From positions 496,001-560,000 of the forward strand of contig OY760134.1 of the NCBI GenBank assembly GCA_963663145.1: DNA of 64,000 nt, read 5' to 3'. The translations under genes and the position numbers were made by a program. Origin of the DNA: Azotimanducus sp963663145. Its GTDB lineage: Bacteria > Pseudomonadota > Gammaproteobacteria > Pseudomonadales > Azotimanducaceae. The notes under the pieces were generated by a model. It saw only the letters and a list, made by a program, of their open reading frames with translations. It did no database searches and was not told where the DNA came from. This document shows, one piece after another, positions 8,405 through 18,165 of the stretch (position 1 is the stretch's first letter; every line of letters begins with the position of its first letter).

Positions 8405-11134
8405 ATGAATGCAAACTCGGGCAATCCGGCCATGGGCAGAAACATCTGGGTTCTTCGCGGCAAGCTCCGGCCTCCCCTTGGTCACCATTCCGCGATCAGG
8501 CGTATTGAACTCATTCGTCTGCTCGACGAGATCTTGGACTACCAGGCCTCAATCGTCGTTGCCCCGGCGGGGTTCGGGAAAACAACCCTACTCACGCAAT
8601 GGCGAGACAGGCTGATTGGAAAGGGAGTCCGCGTTGGCTGGCTCACCATCGACAACCAAGACTCGGACCCATACAGGCTGGTCTGCTACTGTATCTTCGC
8701 CTTGGCCGAAGCAGGTGTCGAGTTGGGCCAGCTAGAGGTCTTCGCACAGCAGGGCTTGACCGAACTCCCACTTGATTCTGTCTTGGTGCGTCTGCTTGCC
8801 GCGATCGAGGATTCGGAGCACAAGGTGGCGCTGGTCCTCGACGACTATCATCAAGTCGAATCCAAGCTCGTTGATGAACTCATCGACACGCTGATCAGCA
8901 ACGCACCCGGGAACTTTCACCTTGTCGTGAGTTCGCGGCACCGGCCTTCTTTCAACATGGCACATCATTGCATGACCGGAAAGGGCATCCAAGTCGACTC
9001 GGAAAGCTTGCGCTTCTCGGATGCCGAAATGGATCAGGCATTACACGATATTGATGATGCCGCGCTCGTAGATGCGATCAAGCGCAGCACCGAGGGTTGG
9101 CCGGTTGCGGTGCAACTCGCCCGGCTTGCCTACGCCGACGGCTTCGCGCCGGACCGTGCGACCATGACTGGGCGCGAGGGTCACATCGCACATTATTTTT
9201 CTGAACAGGTCGTCCGTGGGCTTGAAGAAAACTCGCAGGCCTTTCTCACCCGCACTGCGATACTAGACCAATTCAACCTCGAACTCGCGAAGACAGTCTA
9301 TGGGGGGAAGGGTGCCGCACGGATATTGAACCGCTTGGATGAGGATCTCGGTGCGTTGATCGTGCGGCTTGATGAGGATGGGGAATGGTACAGATACCAC
9401 CACCTGTTCGCCGAGTTTCTCCTCAAGCTGCTGCGAGAATGCGAACCGGACAGGATCGGTGGCCTGCATGCGAGCGCGTCCGCTTGGTACGAGCAGGACG
9501 GAGACACCCAACAGGCGGTGGGCCACTCGGTGGCCGCCGGAAATCTCGAACGCGCCGCGGCACTGATTGAATCCGCAGGCGGATGGGAGCTCATCTTGTT
9601 TGGCGGCATTGGCTATCTCAGGAACCTCTTGAATCTGATGCCCAAGTCGAGCTTGGCTGGCTTTCCGAGGCTCGAGATCGCCCAAGCCTACCTTTTTCTC
9701 AAGATGGGCAGAGTGGCCGAAGGGCGCGCCTATTTTGATCGTGCCTGCCGCAATCCCGAACTCGCCTCCCACCAAGGTGAATGGGCGCAATGGTTTGAAC
9801 GTGATGTCCTCAACATAGGGGCGCTCTTACATTCCTATGAAGACAACGAGGAGGCGCTTTGCGCGGCTTCGGTGCCCGATCAGCTTCATCTTCCAGACGG
9901 GGTGCCGGACAGCGTCACTCGGGGGGTGTTGTGCTGCTACAAGACAGTTGGGGAGCTCGCTCAAGGCCGACTTGGCCCCGCCGGAGACACCATCCGAAGG
10001 GCAATGCGGTTCATGCGCCAAAGTAATTCCGTGCTGGGACTCAACTACTGCTACATACATGCGGCGGTAAGAAACTTCCAGCAATGCCATGTGGGTCAAG
10101 CGCTTGCCGATGCTCGCGAAAGCAGCGCCATGGCGGTGGACAATTTTGGCAGCGACAGTGGACTCAAGTCGATTTCAGACGTCATCCTCTCGGTAATGCT
10201 CTTTTGGAGAAACCAACTCAACGAGGAAGGCTGGCACAGGTTCCAGATGGCCTATGAGCATGTGTCCAGATTTGACGGTTGGTTCGACATCTACTCTCTC
10301 GCCCTTGAGGCGGATGTGGAGCGTGCGCTCTTGAGGGCAGACTTCGAGGAGGCCATTCGGGCTGTCGAGCGAGGGCGGCGTCTGGCGAGGGACAGGGCGC
10401 TTGATCGTCTCAATCGCCACACCGATGCGTTGGCGCTCACAGTCGCAACCGAGCGGGGAGACCGCGCCGAGCAGCGCTTGTTGGCCAATGTCATAGAAGA
10501 ACGTCATGGCCTTGGTGCTTGGAAGGAGCGAGGGTTCATTTGGAGGAATCATGTCTTAGAAGCCATGGCGCTCGCCATCCATCACGCTGCGCTGGATCCC
10601 GGCAAGAGCGAAGCGCACCTGCGCGACGCCATCGCCTGTTGTCGCCGCATTGGAGCGCGATTTTGGCTGCTGCGGTTGCTGTGCCTTCGTGCGGTGCTTT
10701 TTGATCGCATGGATCAGCGTCGACGCAGCATTGAAGCACTCTCCGAGGCGCTCACCCTTGCACAGCCCGAGGGGCTCATCGTCGCCGTTTCTAGGCCGCG
10801 AAGTATTCTCGGTGCCTTCCGCCACGCGCAGAGCCACTGGCGCAGGGAACCCGGCAACACCGCGACGCGCCGATTTGCCGGAGAAGCCATCAACCTACTC
10901 CAGCAGCTTTCTGCCGGTGACCCGGGATCTGAGGGTAGTCATATCTCATTGAGTCCGAGGGAGATGGAAGTGCTCTGGGAGCTGTCGCTCGGACGCTCGA
11001 ACAAGCAGATCGCTCGTTCGCTCTACATGACCGAACACACCGTCAAATTCCATCTCAAGAATGTATTCCGTAAACTCTCGGTGAACCGTCGCACCGAGGC
11101 CATCAGAATCGCGAATGAAACCGGGCTCATTTAG
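8405..11134 (+). CDS. MalT-type LuxR-family transcriptional regulator (ATPase-TPR-HTH)
   Basis: A 909-residue signal-integrating regulator. A P-loop APAGFGKTTL lies at residues 53-62 and a Walker B-like VALVLDDYHQ near 140, followed by a long helical tetratricopeptide-like middle and a C-terminal LuxR helix-turn-helix (LSPREMEVLWELSLGRSNKQ onward, about residues 845-905). This is the LAL/MalT architecture, in which an inducer and ATP drive oligomerisation on DNA. It follows hyuAB on the same strand and ends tail-to-tail with the MFS gene, their stop codons overlapping by 2 bp. It is the best candidate regulator of the surrounding uptake and hydantoinase genes. No clear ribosome site precedes 8405; an ATG at 8435 is possible. 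Confidence 0.87.
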   Translation: MNANSGNPAMGRNIWVLRGKLRPPLGHHSAIRRIELIRLLDEILDYQASIVVAPAGFGKTTLLTQWRDRLIGKGVRVGWLTIDNQDSDPYRLVCYCIFALAEAGVELGQLEVFAQQGLTELPLDSVLVRLLAAIEDSEHKVALVLDDYHQVESKLVDELIDTLISNAPGNFHLVVSSRHRPSFNMAHHCMTGKGIQVDSESLRFSDAEMDQALHDIDDAALVDAIKRSTEGWPVAVQLARLAYADGFAPDRATMTGREGHIAHYFSEQVVRGLEENSQAFLTRTAILDQFNLELAKTVYGGKGAARILNRLDEDLGALIVRLDEDGEWYRYHHLFAEFLLKLLRECEPDRIGGLHASASAWYEQDGDTQQAVGHSVAAGNLERAAALIESAGGWELILFGGIGYLRNLLNLMPKSSLAGFPRLEIAQAYLFLKMGRVAEGRAYFDRACRNPELASHQGEWAQWFERDVLNIGALLHSYEDNEEALCAASVPDQLHLPDGVPDSVTRGVLCCYKTVGELAQGRLGPAGDTIRRAMRFMRQSNSVLGLNYCYIHAAVRNFQQCHVGQALADARESSAMAVDNFGSDSGLKSISDVILSVMLFWRNQLNEEGWHRFQMAYEHVSRFDGWFDIYSLALEADVERALLRADFEEAIRAVERGRRLARDRALDRLNRHTDALALTVATERGDRAEQRLLANVIEERHGLGAWKERGFIWRNHVLEAMALAIHHAALDPGKSEAHLRDAIACCRRIGARFWLLRLLCLRAVLFDRMDQRRRSIEALSEALTLAQPEGLIVAVSRPRSILGAFRHAQSHWRREPGNTATRRFAGEAINLLQQLSAGDPGSEGSHISLSPREMEVLWELSLGRSNKQIARSLYMTEHTVKFHLKNVFRKLSVNRRTEAIRIANETGLI

Positions 11135-12522
11135 TTGATCGGTGCATGAGCTCGGGTAGCCTGAAGTCGCCAACCTCTCCGAGCCCCCGCCAAACTTTCC
11201 GCGAAAGGGGTAATTCCCAAGAACAGCGACAGCACCGCCAGCAAGGACGCAACACAACCGACTATCGACATTGAATAGCGCAGGGCTGCGGGATCCATGA
11301 ATACCCACTCGGTTATAAGCGCCACCAAGGAAGGACCAAGCCCGATGCCTATCAGGTTCACCGGAAACAAATACAGCAGCGCGGAGACCTGCCCACGCAG
11401 TTCATTGGGAGTGAACTGCTGCAGCGCGGAAACCGCCACGCCCCAAGGCGCGGCCGAGAAGAACACCATCGGCACCATCACGGCAAGCGCGACTTCCGCG
11501 GAGGCCATCAACGGGAACAGACCGGCAGGCACGACAGCGCCCACCGCGCACCAGGCGGAGGTTGTGAAGGCCGCCGATCCGTGTCCGCGGGCGTTCAGGC
11601 GGTCCGCCACCCAGCCTCCGAAATAAATGCCACCCGCGCCGAACAGCAATAGCACCAATCCGTAAGCCGTCCCTGCTTCAACAATATCCCAGCCATAGGT
11701 ACGCGTCAGGAAGGTGGGTGTCCAAAGTGCCATGCCGTTCACCATGATGCCTAGGCAGCCGAACCCGACCGCGTGACAGGCAAAAGTCCTCCAATTGCAC
11801 ACCACGAAGGTCCGGAATTCCTTGAAGGGCACCGGTCTGACCGGGCTGCCGTCCCCGTGCAGGCGCCCTTTGCGGCGTGGTTCGCGCACTGTGAGGAGTA
11901 GCAACAAGAGAAATGCTCCGGGCGCGGCTACTATGAAGAACGCCAGCTGCCAAGCGTGTAGATGGCCTATCAAGGGCAGGTCGAGGCCGGGGCTGTCGCC
12001 TACCAGCCCTAGAACGCCGGCACCGACGAGATAGGCAATCCCAAAGCCCATGTAAGTGCCCATCACATAGGTGCTGATGCCGCGCGATAAGCTGTCCTCT
12101 GGAAAGTAGTCCGTGATGATCGAATAGGCTGCGGGATTTAACGCCGCCTCGCCGACACCGACTCCCATTCTCGCGAGGAAGAAGCTGGCGAAATTCTTTA
12201 CCAATCCGCAGGCAGCCGTCATCAGGCTCCACAGAGCGATGCCAACCGCGACCACGCGCACGCGATGGTGGCTGTCGGCATAGCGTCCAATTGGGTAGCC
12301 CATAAATGAATAGAAGACAGCGAATGCGAATCCATGCAGCAAGCTGATTTCGACATCCGAAAACCCCATGTCGGTTCTGATGGGCTCCACCAACAGCGTG
12401 AGAATAGACCGGTCGACGTAAGACAAGATGTAGGCGAGCATGAGGACGAATACTACGTACCAGTACTGGAGCGGCCTGTAAGTGCGAGTTGTTGCGCTCA
12501 TCCCAAGAGAGCCTGAGGGCAT
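11131..12522 (-). CDS. MFS transporter, spinster-like
   Basis: A 463-residue inner-membrane protein with about 12 hydrophobic segments. LSYVDRSILTLLVEPIRTDMG near the start, GYPIGRYADSHHRVRVV in the loop 2-3 region, and RMGVGVGEAALNPAAYSIITD are hallmarks of spinster-family MFS proteins common in gammaproteobacteria and sphingomonads. The ATG at 12522 shares its A with the TGA of the upstream HyuB gene (TGATG), indicating translational coupling; an internal ATG at 12501 is an alternative. It probably moves a substrate or product of the HyuB enzyme, but the direction and ligand are unknown. Confidence 0.86.
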   Translation of the reverse strand: MPSGSLGMSATTRTYRPLQYWYVVFVLMLAYILSYVDRSILTLLVEPIRTDMGFSDVEISLLHGFAFAVFYSFMGYPIGRYADSHHRVRVVAVGIALWSLMTAACGLVKNFASFFLARMGVGVGEAALNPAAYSIITDYFPEDSLSRGISTYVMGTYMGFGIAYLVGAGVLGLVGDSPGLDLPLIGHLHAWQLAFFIVAAPGAFLLLLLLTVREPRRKGRLHGDGSPVRPVPFKEFRTFVVCNWRTFACHAVGFGCLGIMVNGMALWTPTFLTRTYGWDIVEAGTAYGLVLLLFGAGGIYFGGWVADRLNARGHGSAAFTTSAWCAVGAVVPAGLFPLMASAEVALAVMVPMVFFSAAPWGVAVSALQQFTPNELRGQVSALLYLFPVNLIGIGLGPSLVALITEWVFMDPAALRYSMSIVGCVASLLAVLSLFLGITPFAESLAGARRGWRLQATRAHAPIN

Positions 12523-14222
12523 CAGCTGACGGTTTTAGTGGCAGCACAGACAGGACTGGGAGGGACGTCGGCGGAAGCCTGCGCACGAGGAATATAGCCA
12601 TCGCGCAAATCCTTGCGCATCCTCGATGCGTCGCGCCGGCTAGGGTCGCCGTAGCCACCTCCATTGCCGGTCAGGATACGCACGACATCGTTCTTTTGCA
12701 GCGCTAGGTTTGTCACCCGCGCATGGACCTGCCGTTCGCCGTTGGCGCGGTGAACCTCAAGCCGGTTGCCTGTCCCTGGTCCACCGCCCAATAGCCCCCA
12801 AGGTCGGCTCCGATGGCGCGTATAGCCGGCGGTCACCCAGCCTTGATCGCCAAGGATCCGGTACCTCAGATCGATGCCTTTGCCTCCGCGGAATTCTCCC
12901 TCCCCCGCCGGCTCTGGGTTGAGCGCGTAGCAGTCCACTCCAATGCCATTGCGCCTCTCGTTCACCTCGACCGGACAGTTAAAGGTGTCGCCATGCGAGT
13001 AGGAGAACTGAGCGTTGTCGCCATCTCGGTCCGGACCTGCGCCCCAGCCCCCCACATGGGGTTCCACGAGCGTCCCCTCTCCACCCTCCGGGGTCCGAGT
13101 CCTGATGACGGTCGCGCAAATCGACGAGAAGTGTCCGGCCGGCACCCTGTCGGGCATGTGTGGTGCGAGTGTCTTGCACAGTAGATCGGTGCAGCGGATC
13201 TTGTTCTCGTAGTAGAGTCCCACGGCCGCTGGTCGCAGGGCGTGAAAAACTGAGCCCGGACGAGTGAGCAAGGTGAGGGGACGGAAGCAGCCTGCGTTGG
13301 CCCAAGGCTCGGGCAAGGTGATTGCCTTGAACACCGCTTGAGCGCTCACTTCGGTGGCCTCTCGCGTCGCGTTGATTGGACCATCCTCCTGATCGGGGTT
13401 CTCGCGCAGGTCGACCAACATCTCATGTTCCGAAATGCGAACGCGGGCGCTGATCACGCGCCCATCGTCAAGCTCGTCCCGACCACAAAACTCGCCCTTG
13501 GGTAGGCCTGCCAAACCGGCAAGTGCCATGGTCTCGCCATAGTTGAGGTAGTCTCTGATGGCCTGTAGGAACAGCTTCCGGCCATGCTTGCGAGACAGCT
13601 CTGAGATCCGCTTGGTTCCCAACCGCAAGGCCGCGATTCCGGCCCACAGGTCTCCGCTTGTCTGTGCGGGGAGCCGACTGTTCGATCGCAGGATGTCGAA
13701 CAGCGACCTGATCGGACGCCCCGCCTCAAACAACTTCACGGGAGGCAGGATCAGCCCTTCCTGATACAGCTCGGTGGCCGCTGGCGACATGGATCCTGGC
13801 ACCATGCCGCCGATATCGACCCAGTGGCCTTTGCTCGCGGTCCAAGCGACAAGCTCGCCATCAACGAACACCGGCATGGCCAGCGAAACATCATTGGCGT
13901 GGCTAACACCCCCTTCGAATGGATCATTTGAAATATAAATGTCCCCGGGTTCCGGTGGCGGCAGCGAGGATTTGTTCAGTATGGCGCGCACGCTTGGCGC
14001 GAGCATGCTCACGAATCCGGGGATTCCGGCGCCGGCACTGGCGAGACGTCCCTCGGCATCGGTGATGGCCACGCCGAAGTCGAGCACCTCGTAGATCACC
14101 GAACTCATGGCCGCGCGCGCCATGGCGATGAACATCTCGTCTGAGACCGCCTTCAGGGCATCTGAGATCAAGTCCCCCGAAAACAGGCCTTGGGGTGCCC
14201 TATCTTGTGAACCGGAGGCCAA
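12522..14222 (-). CDS. hyuB: Hydantoinase B family protein, unpaired
   Basis: A 566-residue HyuB homologue: SDALKAVSDEMFIAMARAAM at the start, PGDIYISNDPFEGGVSHANDV in the middle, and GEFRGGKGIDLRYR and GNGGGYGDPSRRD near the end. It is clearly different in sequence from the HyuB at 6642. No HyuA gene adjoins it; its neighbours are a coupled MFS gene and a TonB-receptor gene 24 nt upstream on the same strand. It may borrow the HyuA at 4488 or one elsewhere in the genome. The start appears to be TTG at 14222, with no strong ribosome site. Confidence 0.85.
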   Translation of the reverse strand: MASGSQDRAPQGLFSGDLISDALKAVSDEMFIAMARAAMSSVIYEVLDFGVAITDAEGRLASAGAGIPGFVSMLAPSVRAILNKSSLPPPEPGDIYISNDPFEGGVSHANDVSLAMPVFVDGELVAWTASKGHWVDIGGMVPGSMSPAATELYQEGLILPPVKLFEAGRPIRSLFDILRSNSRLPAQTSGDLWAGIAALRLGTKRISELSRKHGRKLFLQAIRDYLNYGETMALAGLAGLPKGEFCGRDELDDGRVISARVRISEHEMLVDLRENPDQEDGPINATREATEVSAQAVFKAITLPEPWANAGCFRPLTLLTRPGSVFHALRPAAVGLYYENKIRCTDLLCKTLAPHMPDRVPAGHFSSICATVIRTRTPEGGEGTLVEPHVGGWGAGPDRDGDNAQFSYSHGDTFNCPVEVNERRNGIGVDCYALNPEPAGEGEFRGGKGIDLRYRILGDQGWVTAGYTRHRSRPWGLLGGGPGTGNRLEVHRANGERQVHARVTNLALQKNDVVRILTGNGGGYGDPSRRDASRMRKDLRDGYIPRAQASADVPPSPVCAATKTVS

Positions 14223-14245
14223 TTCCGATTCACGCTGGGTTCGAG

Positions 14246-16567
14246 CTAAAAGTTGTAGCGGAATTCAACTCGCCATACCCTGGGTGTTGCGGGATGCACG
14301 AACAGTGGCGTCACCACCTCGGAGTTGTACTCCTCGTCCGCGGCGTTGTTCACATACAGGGAGGAAGTCCACCGCTCTCCCTCCACGCCGACCCCCAGGT
14401 TCACGAGTTCCACGGTGTCGCGCGGATAGGTGTTCTCCGGTGTCCAGTACTGTTCGCCGCGTCTTTCGTAGTCCACTCGGGCGAAGGTGGTCAGGCCGTT
14501 GCCTAGGTTGAATTCGATTCTCGCGCCGGCATTGAATGTGCTATCGGGCACATAGGGGAGGTCGTTCCCCACGGTTCCCGGACGTTCCTCGTAGGCCTTG
14601 ATCTCGCTGTTCGTCTGACCGTAGGCGGCGTACAGGTCAAGATTGTCCATTGCCCGCCATGCGGCCTCGACTTCGAAGCCTTCAAGTTCAGCCTCGTCAA
14701 TGTCCTCGAACACCTGCACGAAGGCCAAGCCATCAAAGGGGAAGTACTGGGTGTTGTCCACCTTTGAGGAAAAGACCGCCCCGTTAACGCGCAGGTTGCC
14801 GGAGTCCCACTTCACGCCGAGTTCGAAAGCGCTGTTTTCCTCCTGCTCGATCACATCGTTTGCCGTCGGACTGATGATTCCAACGCCTGGATAGTTGAAT
14901 TGACCAGCCCGATAGCCTATTCCCCAACTCGCGTAGACGTTCACCTGCTCGCTTGCGAGATAGCCTAGGGTGACCTTGGGTTGAAACTTGCTGAATTCTT
15001 TCTTGAAGGTATCGCGTGCCGGACGGGTGTTCGAAAGCAGCTCCGACCATGTGCCGTAAGCCCCGCAATTGACATCCGCAACGCCGCCATCGGTGCAGGC
15101 CGCTCCGCCATAGGGTGCATTCATCCCCGAAGCATCGGTTCGGTTGTAGACTCGGCCGGCAGTGTTGTATGGATTGACGTTCTGTTCGCGGGTCTCCTTG
15201 TCGTAGCGTCCAGCTAGCGTGAGCGTCAAAGCCTCCATGATGTCCCAGTCAAGGCTACCAAAAACAGCCCAGGCATAGCTGTCCTCGACAAAGGAGAGGA
15301 AGTTGCCGATGCTGAGATCGGTTGGATTGGTGCTGTCTTCAAATTCGGGCACATCTGTTACTTTCTTTATCCCGAGGCCCTTGTCCACACCGGTGACCGT
15401 GGAGCGCAGCCGCTCCCAAGACAAGTAGTAGGCGCCGAATTGCCACTCGAATGGACCATCCGAATTCGACATAAGGCGGAGTTCCTGACTCCAGCCTTCG
15501 ACATCCACGTAGGAGTGCTGTGTGCCGTCCAGATAGGAAAGGTAGGGTGCTCGGTCGGCCACCGAAGAGGTCTGCAGTTCATCGTAAGTGGTTACCCACT
15601 TGAAATCGGCAAATTCAAAGCTCTTGTCCACCTTCAGTGAAAATCCGAGCGTTTCACGTGTCCCACGGTCCGCATTGTTCGCGACGTAGGGCAACCCCGT
15701 GAGGTTCGCGCCTTCCGCCCCCACTTGCTGCGGCGTTACGCCAAGTTCCGCGCCGGTCCCAAGGAACAAGCCAAACGCCTCAAAGAGATTGGCACCCGGC
15801 CAGTGAAACCCAATTCCCTTGCCGGAATGCTTGGCCACTTCCCCCTTGAAGTCGAAAGAAAGGGTTTCCCGTGGAGCATACGTAAGTCGGGCCCTCAGGG
15901 TACGATCATTGTATGGATCCACATCCTCGGTCGTTGTGACATTGGTGAAGTAGCCGTCCCGCTCCAGTACGCGCCCGGAGAGGCGCAAAGCGAGATTCTC
16001 GGCAATCGGTCCGCTAAACGATGCCTGCGCGCCAACCTCATTCTCTGTGCCATAGCTTAGCTTGACGTGTCCTTCCGGTTCGGCGCTCGGTGCCTTGGTG
16101 GTCACGATAATCGCGCCGTTCGAAGCGTTCCGCCCATAGAGCGCACCCTGTGGACCTTTCACGACTTCGATTTGTTGCACGTCGAACACCTGCCCGATGA
16201 ACTGTCGCGCGTTGACAATCAGCACATCGTCAACCACTACCGCCACAGGCAATTCGCCATTGCGGACTCGGCTCAGCCCGCGCACCGTCAGAAACGAAGT
16301 ACCTATGGTTTGCGACTCCGCGAGCGTCACGTTGGGGATGAACTGGATGTAGTCGGCGGTCTGCGTGACGCCAGCATCCTCCAACTGCGCCTCGGTCATG
16401 GCGTTGACGGTGATCGGCGCCTCTTGGATGTTCTCCTCGACTTTACGCGCCGTTACCACGACTTCCTCGAGGAGTTGCTGCTGTCCCAAGGCCATGTGGG
16501 CTGGTGCCGCGAGGGCGATCAGCGCGAAGACCGTCAGATGGCGGGCAATGAACGTCTGCTTTGTCAT
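14246..16567 (-). CDS. TonB-dependent outer-membrane receptor
   Basis: A 773-residue receptor. The signal peptide (positive start, then VFALIALAAPAHMALGQ) is followed at once by a TonB box, LLEEVVVTARK, then a plug domain (APITVNAMTEAQLEDAGV, GPQGALYGRNASNGAIIVTT) and a long beta-barrel ending in Phe. The ATG at 16567 was chosen because AAGGAG lies 9 nt upstream and it places the signal peptide first; the frame is open further 5'. It takes up a large or scarce substrate across the outer membrane. It is co-oriented with hyuB and the MFS gene and divergent from the NCS1 permease, so these likely serve one nutrient. Confidence 0.92.
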   Translation of the reverse strand: MTKQTFIARHLTVFALIALAAPAHMALGQQQLLEEVVVTARKVEENIQEAPITVNAMTEAQLEDAGVTQTADYIQFIPNVTLAESQTIGTSFLTVRGLSRVRNGELPVAVVVDDVLIVNARQFIGQVFDVQQIEVVKGPQGALYGRNASNGAIIVTTKAPSAEPEGHVKLSYGTENEVGAQASFSGPIAENLALRLSGRVLERDGYFTNVTTTEDVDPYNDRTLRARLTYAPRETLSFDFKGEVAKHSGKGIGFHWPGANLFEAFGLFLGTGAELGVTPQQVGAEGANLTGLPYVANNADRGTRETLGFSLKVDKSFEFADFKWVTTYDELQTSSVADRAPYLSYLDGTQHSYVDVEGWSQELRLMSNSDGPFEWQFGAYYLSWERLRSTVTGVDKGLGIKKVTDVPEFEDSTNPTDLSIGNFLSFVEDSYAWAVFGSLDWDIMEALTLTLAGRYDKETREQNVNPYNTAGRVYNRTDASGMNAPYGGAACTDGGVADVNCGAYGTWSELLSNTRPARDTFKKEFSKFQPKVTLGYLASEQVNVYASWGIGYRAGQFNYPGVGIISPTANDVIEQEENSAFELGVKWDSGNLRVNGAVFSSKVDNTQYFPFDGLAFVQVFEDIDEAELEGFEVEAAWRAMDNLDLYAAYGQTNSEIKAYEERPGTVGNDLPYVPDSTFNAGARIEFNLGNGLTTFARVDYERRGEQYWTPENTYPRDTVELVNLGVGVEGERWTSSLYVNNAADEEYNSEVVTPLFVHPATPRVWRVEFRYNF

Positions 16568-16694
16568 AATCGTGCTCTCCTTTTGAACGCGTGTCAGGCG
16601 AACCTGCGACTGGAACCGCGCCGGCGCATTGAGGCCATGAGCGGACCAGAAGCCAGTCTGCGCCGCAAAGTAGCTTCCCGGCCAAATTCTTTGA

Positions 16695-16712
16695 ACTACT
16701 CGAAAGAGTAGT
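16695..16712. repeat. Short hairpin in the leader between receptor and permease
   Basis: ACTACTC, a GAAA loop, then GAGTAGT form a perfect 7-bp stem in the 293-bp divergent gap, about 130 nt upstream of the receptor start. On the plus strand it is followed by CTTTT. It could be an operator half-site pair or an mRNA leader hairpin; there is no way to decide from sequence alone. Confidence 0.35.
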
Positions 16713-16757
16713 CTTTTGTAAACAGCTCTCGCGGCACGGAATCTGGTGCGATGGGGA

Positions 16758-16804
16758 ACACCGGATTCCATCGTTCGATGCTTCTTTCTACCTACCCAAT
16801 CGGG
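16758..16804 (+). promoter_or_regulatory. Bipartite sequence element shared with 4317-4362
   Basis: ACACCGGATTC at 16758-16768 and CCTACCCAATCGGG at 16791-16804 match the element before HyuA, with spacing differing by 1 nt. It lies 57 nt before the permease ATG and about 190 nt before the receptor start, so it could control either divergent gene. A common regulator, perhaps the MalT-type protein at 8405, is inferred. Confidence 0.45.
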
Positions 16805-16860
16805 CAGTACAGGGGGATGCGAAAAGAAAAGTACAGTTCGCGTTCCCACCAATTCAACGC

Positions 16861-18165
16861 ATGCGACTCGATCAATCCCTCCAATCCGACTATTTCGCCC
16901 GTGAGGCGGTGCCTGAGGAGAACAACTCGACAGGTCTGCATCTGGCGCTCATCATTGTCGGCGGCACCATAGGATTCGCCGTCTACGTTATCGCGGCGCA
17001 GATCGGTGGCTCGCTCGGCTATGCCAAGGCGGCGGCCGCGTTTGCCACCGGCAGCCTGATCCTCGGCGTCATGGGTGCCTGTACTTCCTATGTCGGCGCC
17101 AAGTCGCGACTCTCCACCTACTTGCTTACCGAATTTGCGTTCGGCCGACAGGGTGCCCGTTTGGCCAATATCGCGGTCGCTCTCTCCTTGATTGGATGGT
17201 ATGCGGTCATCAGCAACACCTTGGGAACTGCCTCGCAGCAGATGCTGCTAGAGGCGTTGGGCATCAAGGTTTCGCCCTACCTAACGGTCAGCATCGCCAG
17301 CGCCCTGATGATCTCGATCACCGCGCTTGGATTCACCGGTATTGATCGGCTCGCCCTGTACATGGTGCCTTTCATGCTCCTTTTCATGGTACTGGCGGCC
17401 TACCTCGCCCTCGCTCAAGGCAGCGGCGAATTTCTCGCCGTCGAACAGCGCTTCTCTGTGCAGACGGCGATTTCCGCCGTGGTCGGTACCTACATCGCGG
17501 GTGTCATCATCCAGCCTGACTACAGCCGCTTCGCGGTCAACACTCGTCACGCCATCTGGTCCGTCTTTATCGCACTTGGGGTCGCCTTTCCCGTGATCCA
17601 GTATCTGGCCGCCGTACCGAGCATGGCGCTCGGTGAACCCGACATCGTGATCATGATGGCCATGATCGGGTTCCTGCTGCCGGGCTTCGTGCTGATGTTC
17701 CTCGGAGCTTGGGCGAGCAACGTGCTCTGCCTCTACTCTGCGGGGCTGTCACTCGCTACCCTTTCGCGTCGTATCCATCTGCGTCACATCGTCGTCTCGA
17801 TCGGGGCCTTCGGCACCGCACTCGCGTTCATCCCGGCCCAGTCCTACATCGTGGACTACCTTGTCATCTTGGGTGTGACCATTCCACCGATTGGTGCCAT
17901 CTACATCATAGATGCCATGTTCGTGCGTAAGTTTGTCCTGAGGCGGACGGCCATCGCATCCGAACCGGCCTACCGTTGGACAGCACTTATTTCTTGGTTG
18001 GTCGCAGCCATCGCCGGATACGCGACGGATGCCACCGCCTTCGGCATACTGCATATCGCTTCCATCGACTCACTGATTGTCGCGAGCGTCTTGTACTTTC
18101 TTTTGGAACTCCGCCGAATCCGGTTGCACCGTCTGCAATCTCGGCGTCGCGGAGATGGACTGTGA
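16861..18165 (+). CDS. NCS1-family nucleobase/hydantoin permease (cytosine permease-like)
   Basis: A 434-residue inner-membrane symporter with about 12 hydrophobic segments, resembling CodB and other NCS1 carriers: AAQIGGSLGYAKAAAAFATG, YVGAKSRLSTYLLTEFAFG and IQPDYSRFAVNTRHAIW. NCS1 members carry cytosine, allantoin or hydantoins (Mhp1), which fits the neighbouring hydantoinase genes. No strong ribosome site precedes the ATG at 16861; a GTG near 16909 is an alternative. The last 16 or so residues (RIRLHRLQSRRRGDGL) are read out of frame through a fragment of an old-yellow-enzyme gene, so the natural C-terminus has been replaced. Confidence 0.85.
   Translation: MRLDQSLQSDYFAREAVPEENNSTGLHLALIIVGGTIGFAVYVIAAQIGGSLGYAKAAAAFATGSLILGVMGACTSYVGAKSRLSTYLLTEFAFGRQGARLANIAVALSLIGWYAVISNTLGTASQQMLLEALGIKVSPYLTVSIASALMISITALGFTGIDRLALYMVPFMLLFMVLAAYLALAQGSGEFLAVEQRFSVQTAISAVVGTYIAGVIIQPDYSRFAVNTRHAIWSVFIALGVAFPVIQYLAAVPSMALGEPDIVIMMAMIGFLLPGFVLMFLGAWASNVLCLYSAGLSLATLSRRIHLRHIVVSIGAFGTALAFIPAQSYIVDYLVILGVTIPPIGAIYIIDAMFVRKFVLRRTAIASEPAYRWTALISWLVAAIAGYATDATAFGILHIASIDSLIVASVLYFLLELRRIRLHRLQSRRRGDGL

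Noticed and set aside
16568..16852. 95-residue N-terminal extension of the TonB receptor
   Set aside because: It would bury the signal peptide; AAGGAG before the ATG at 16567 settles the start.
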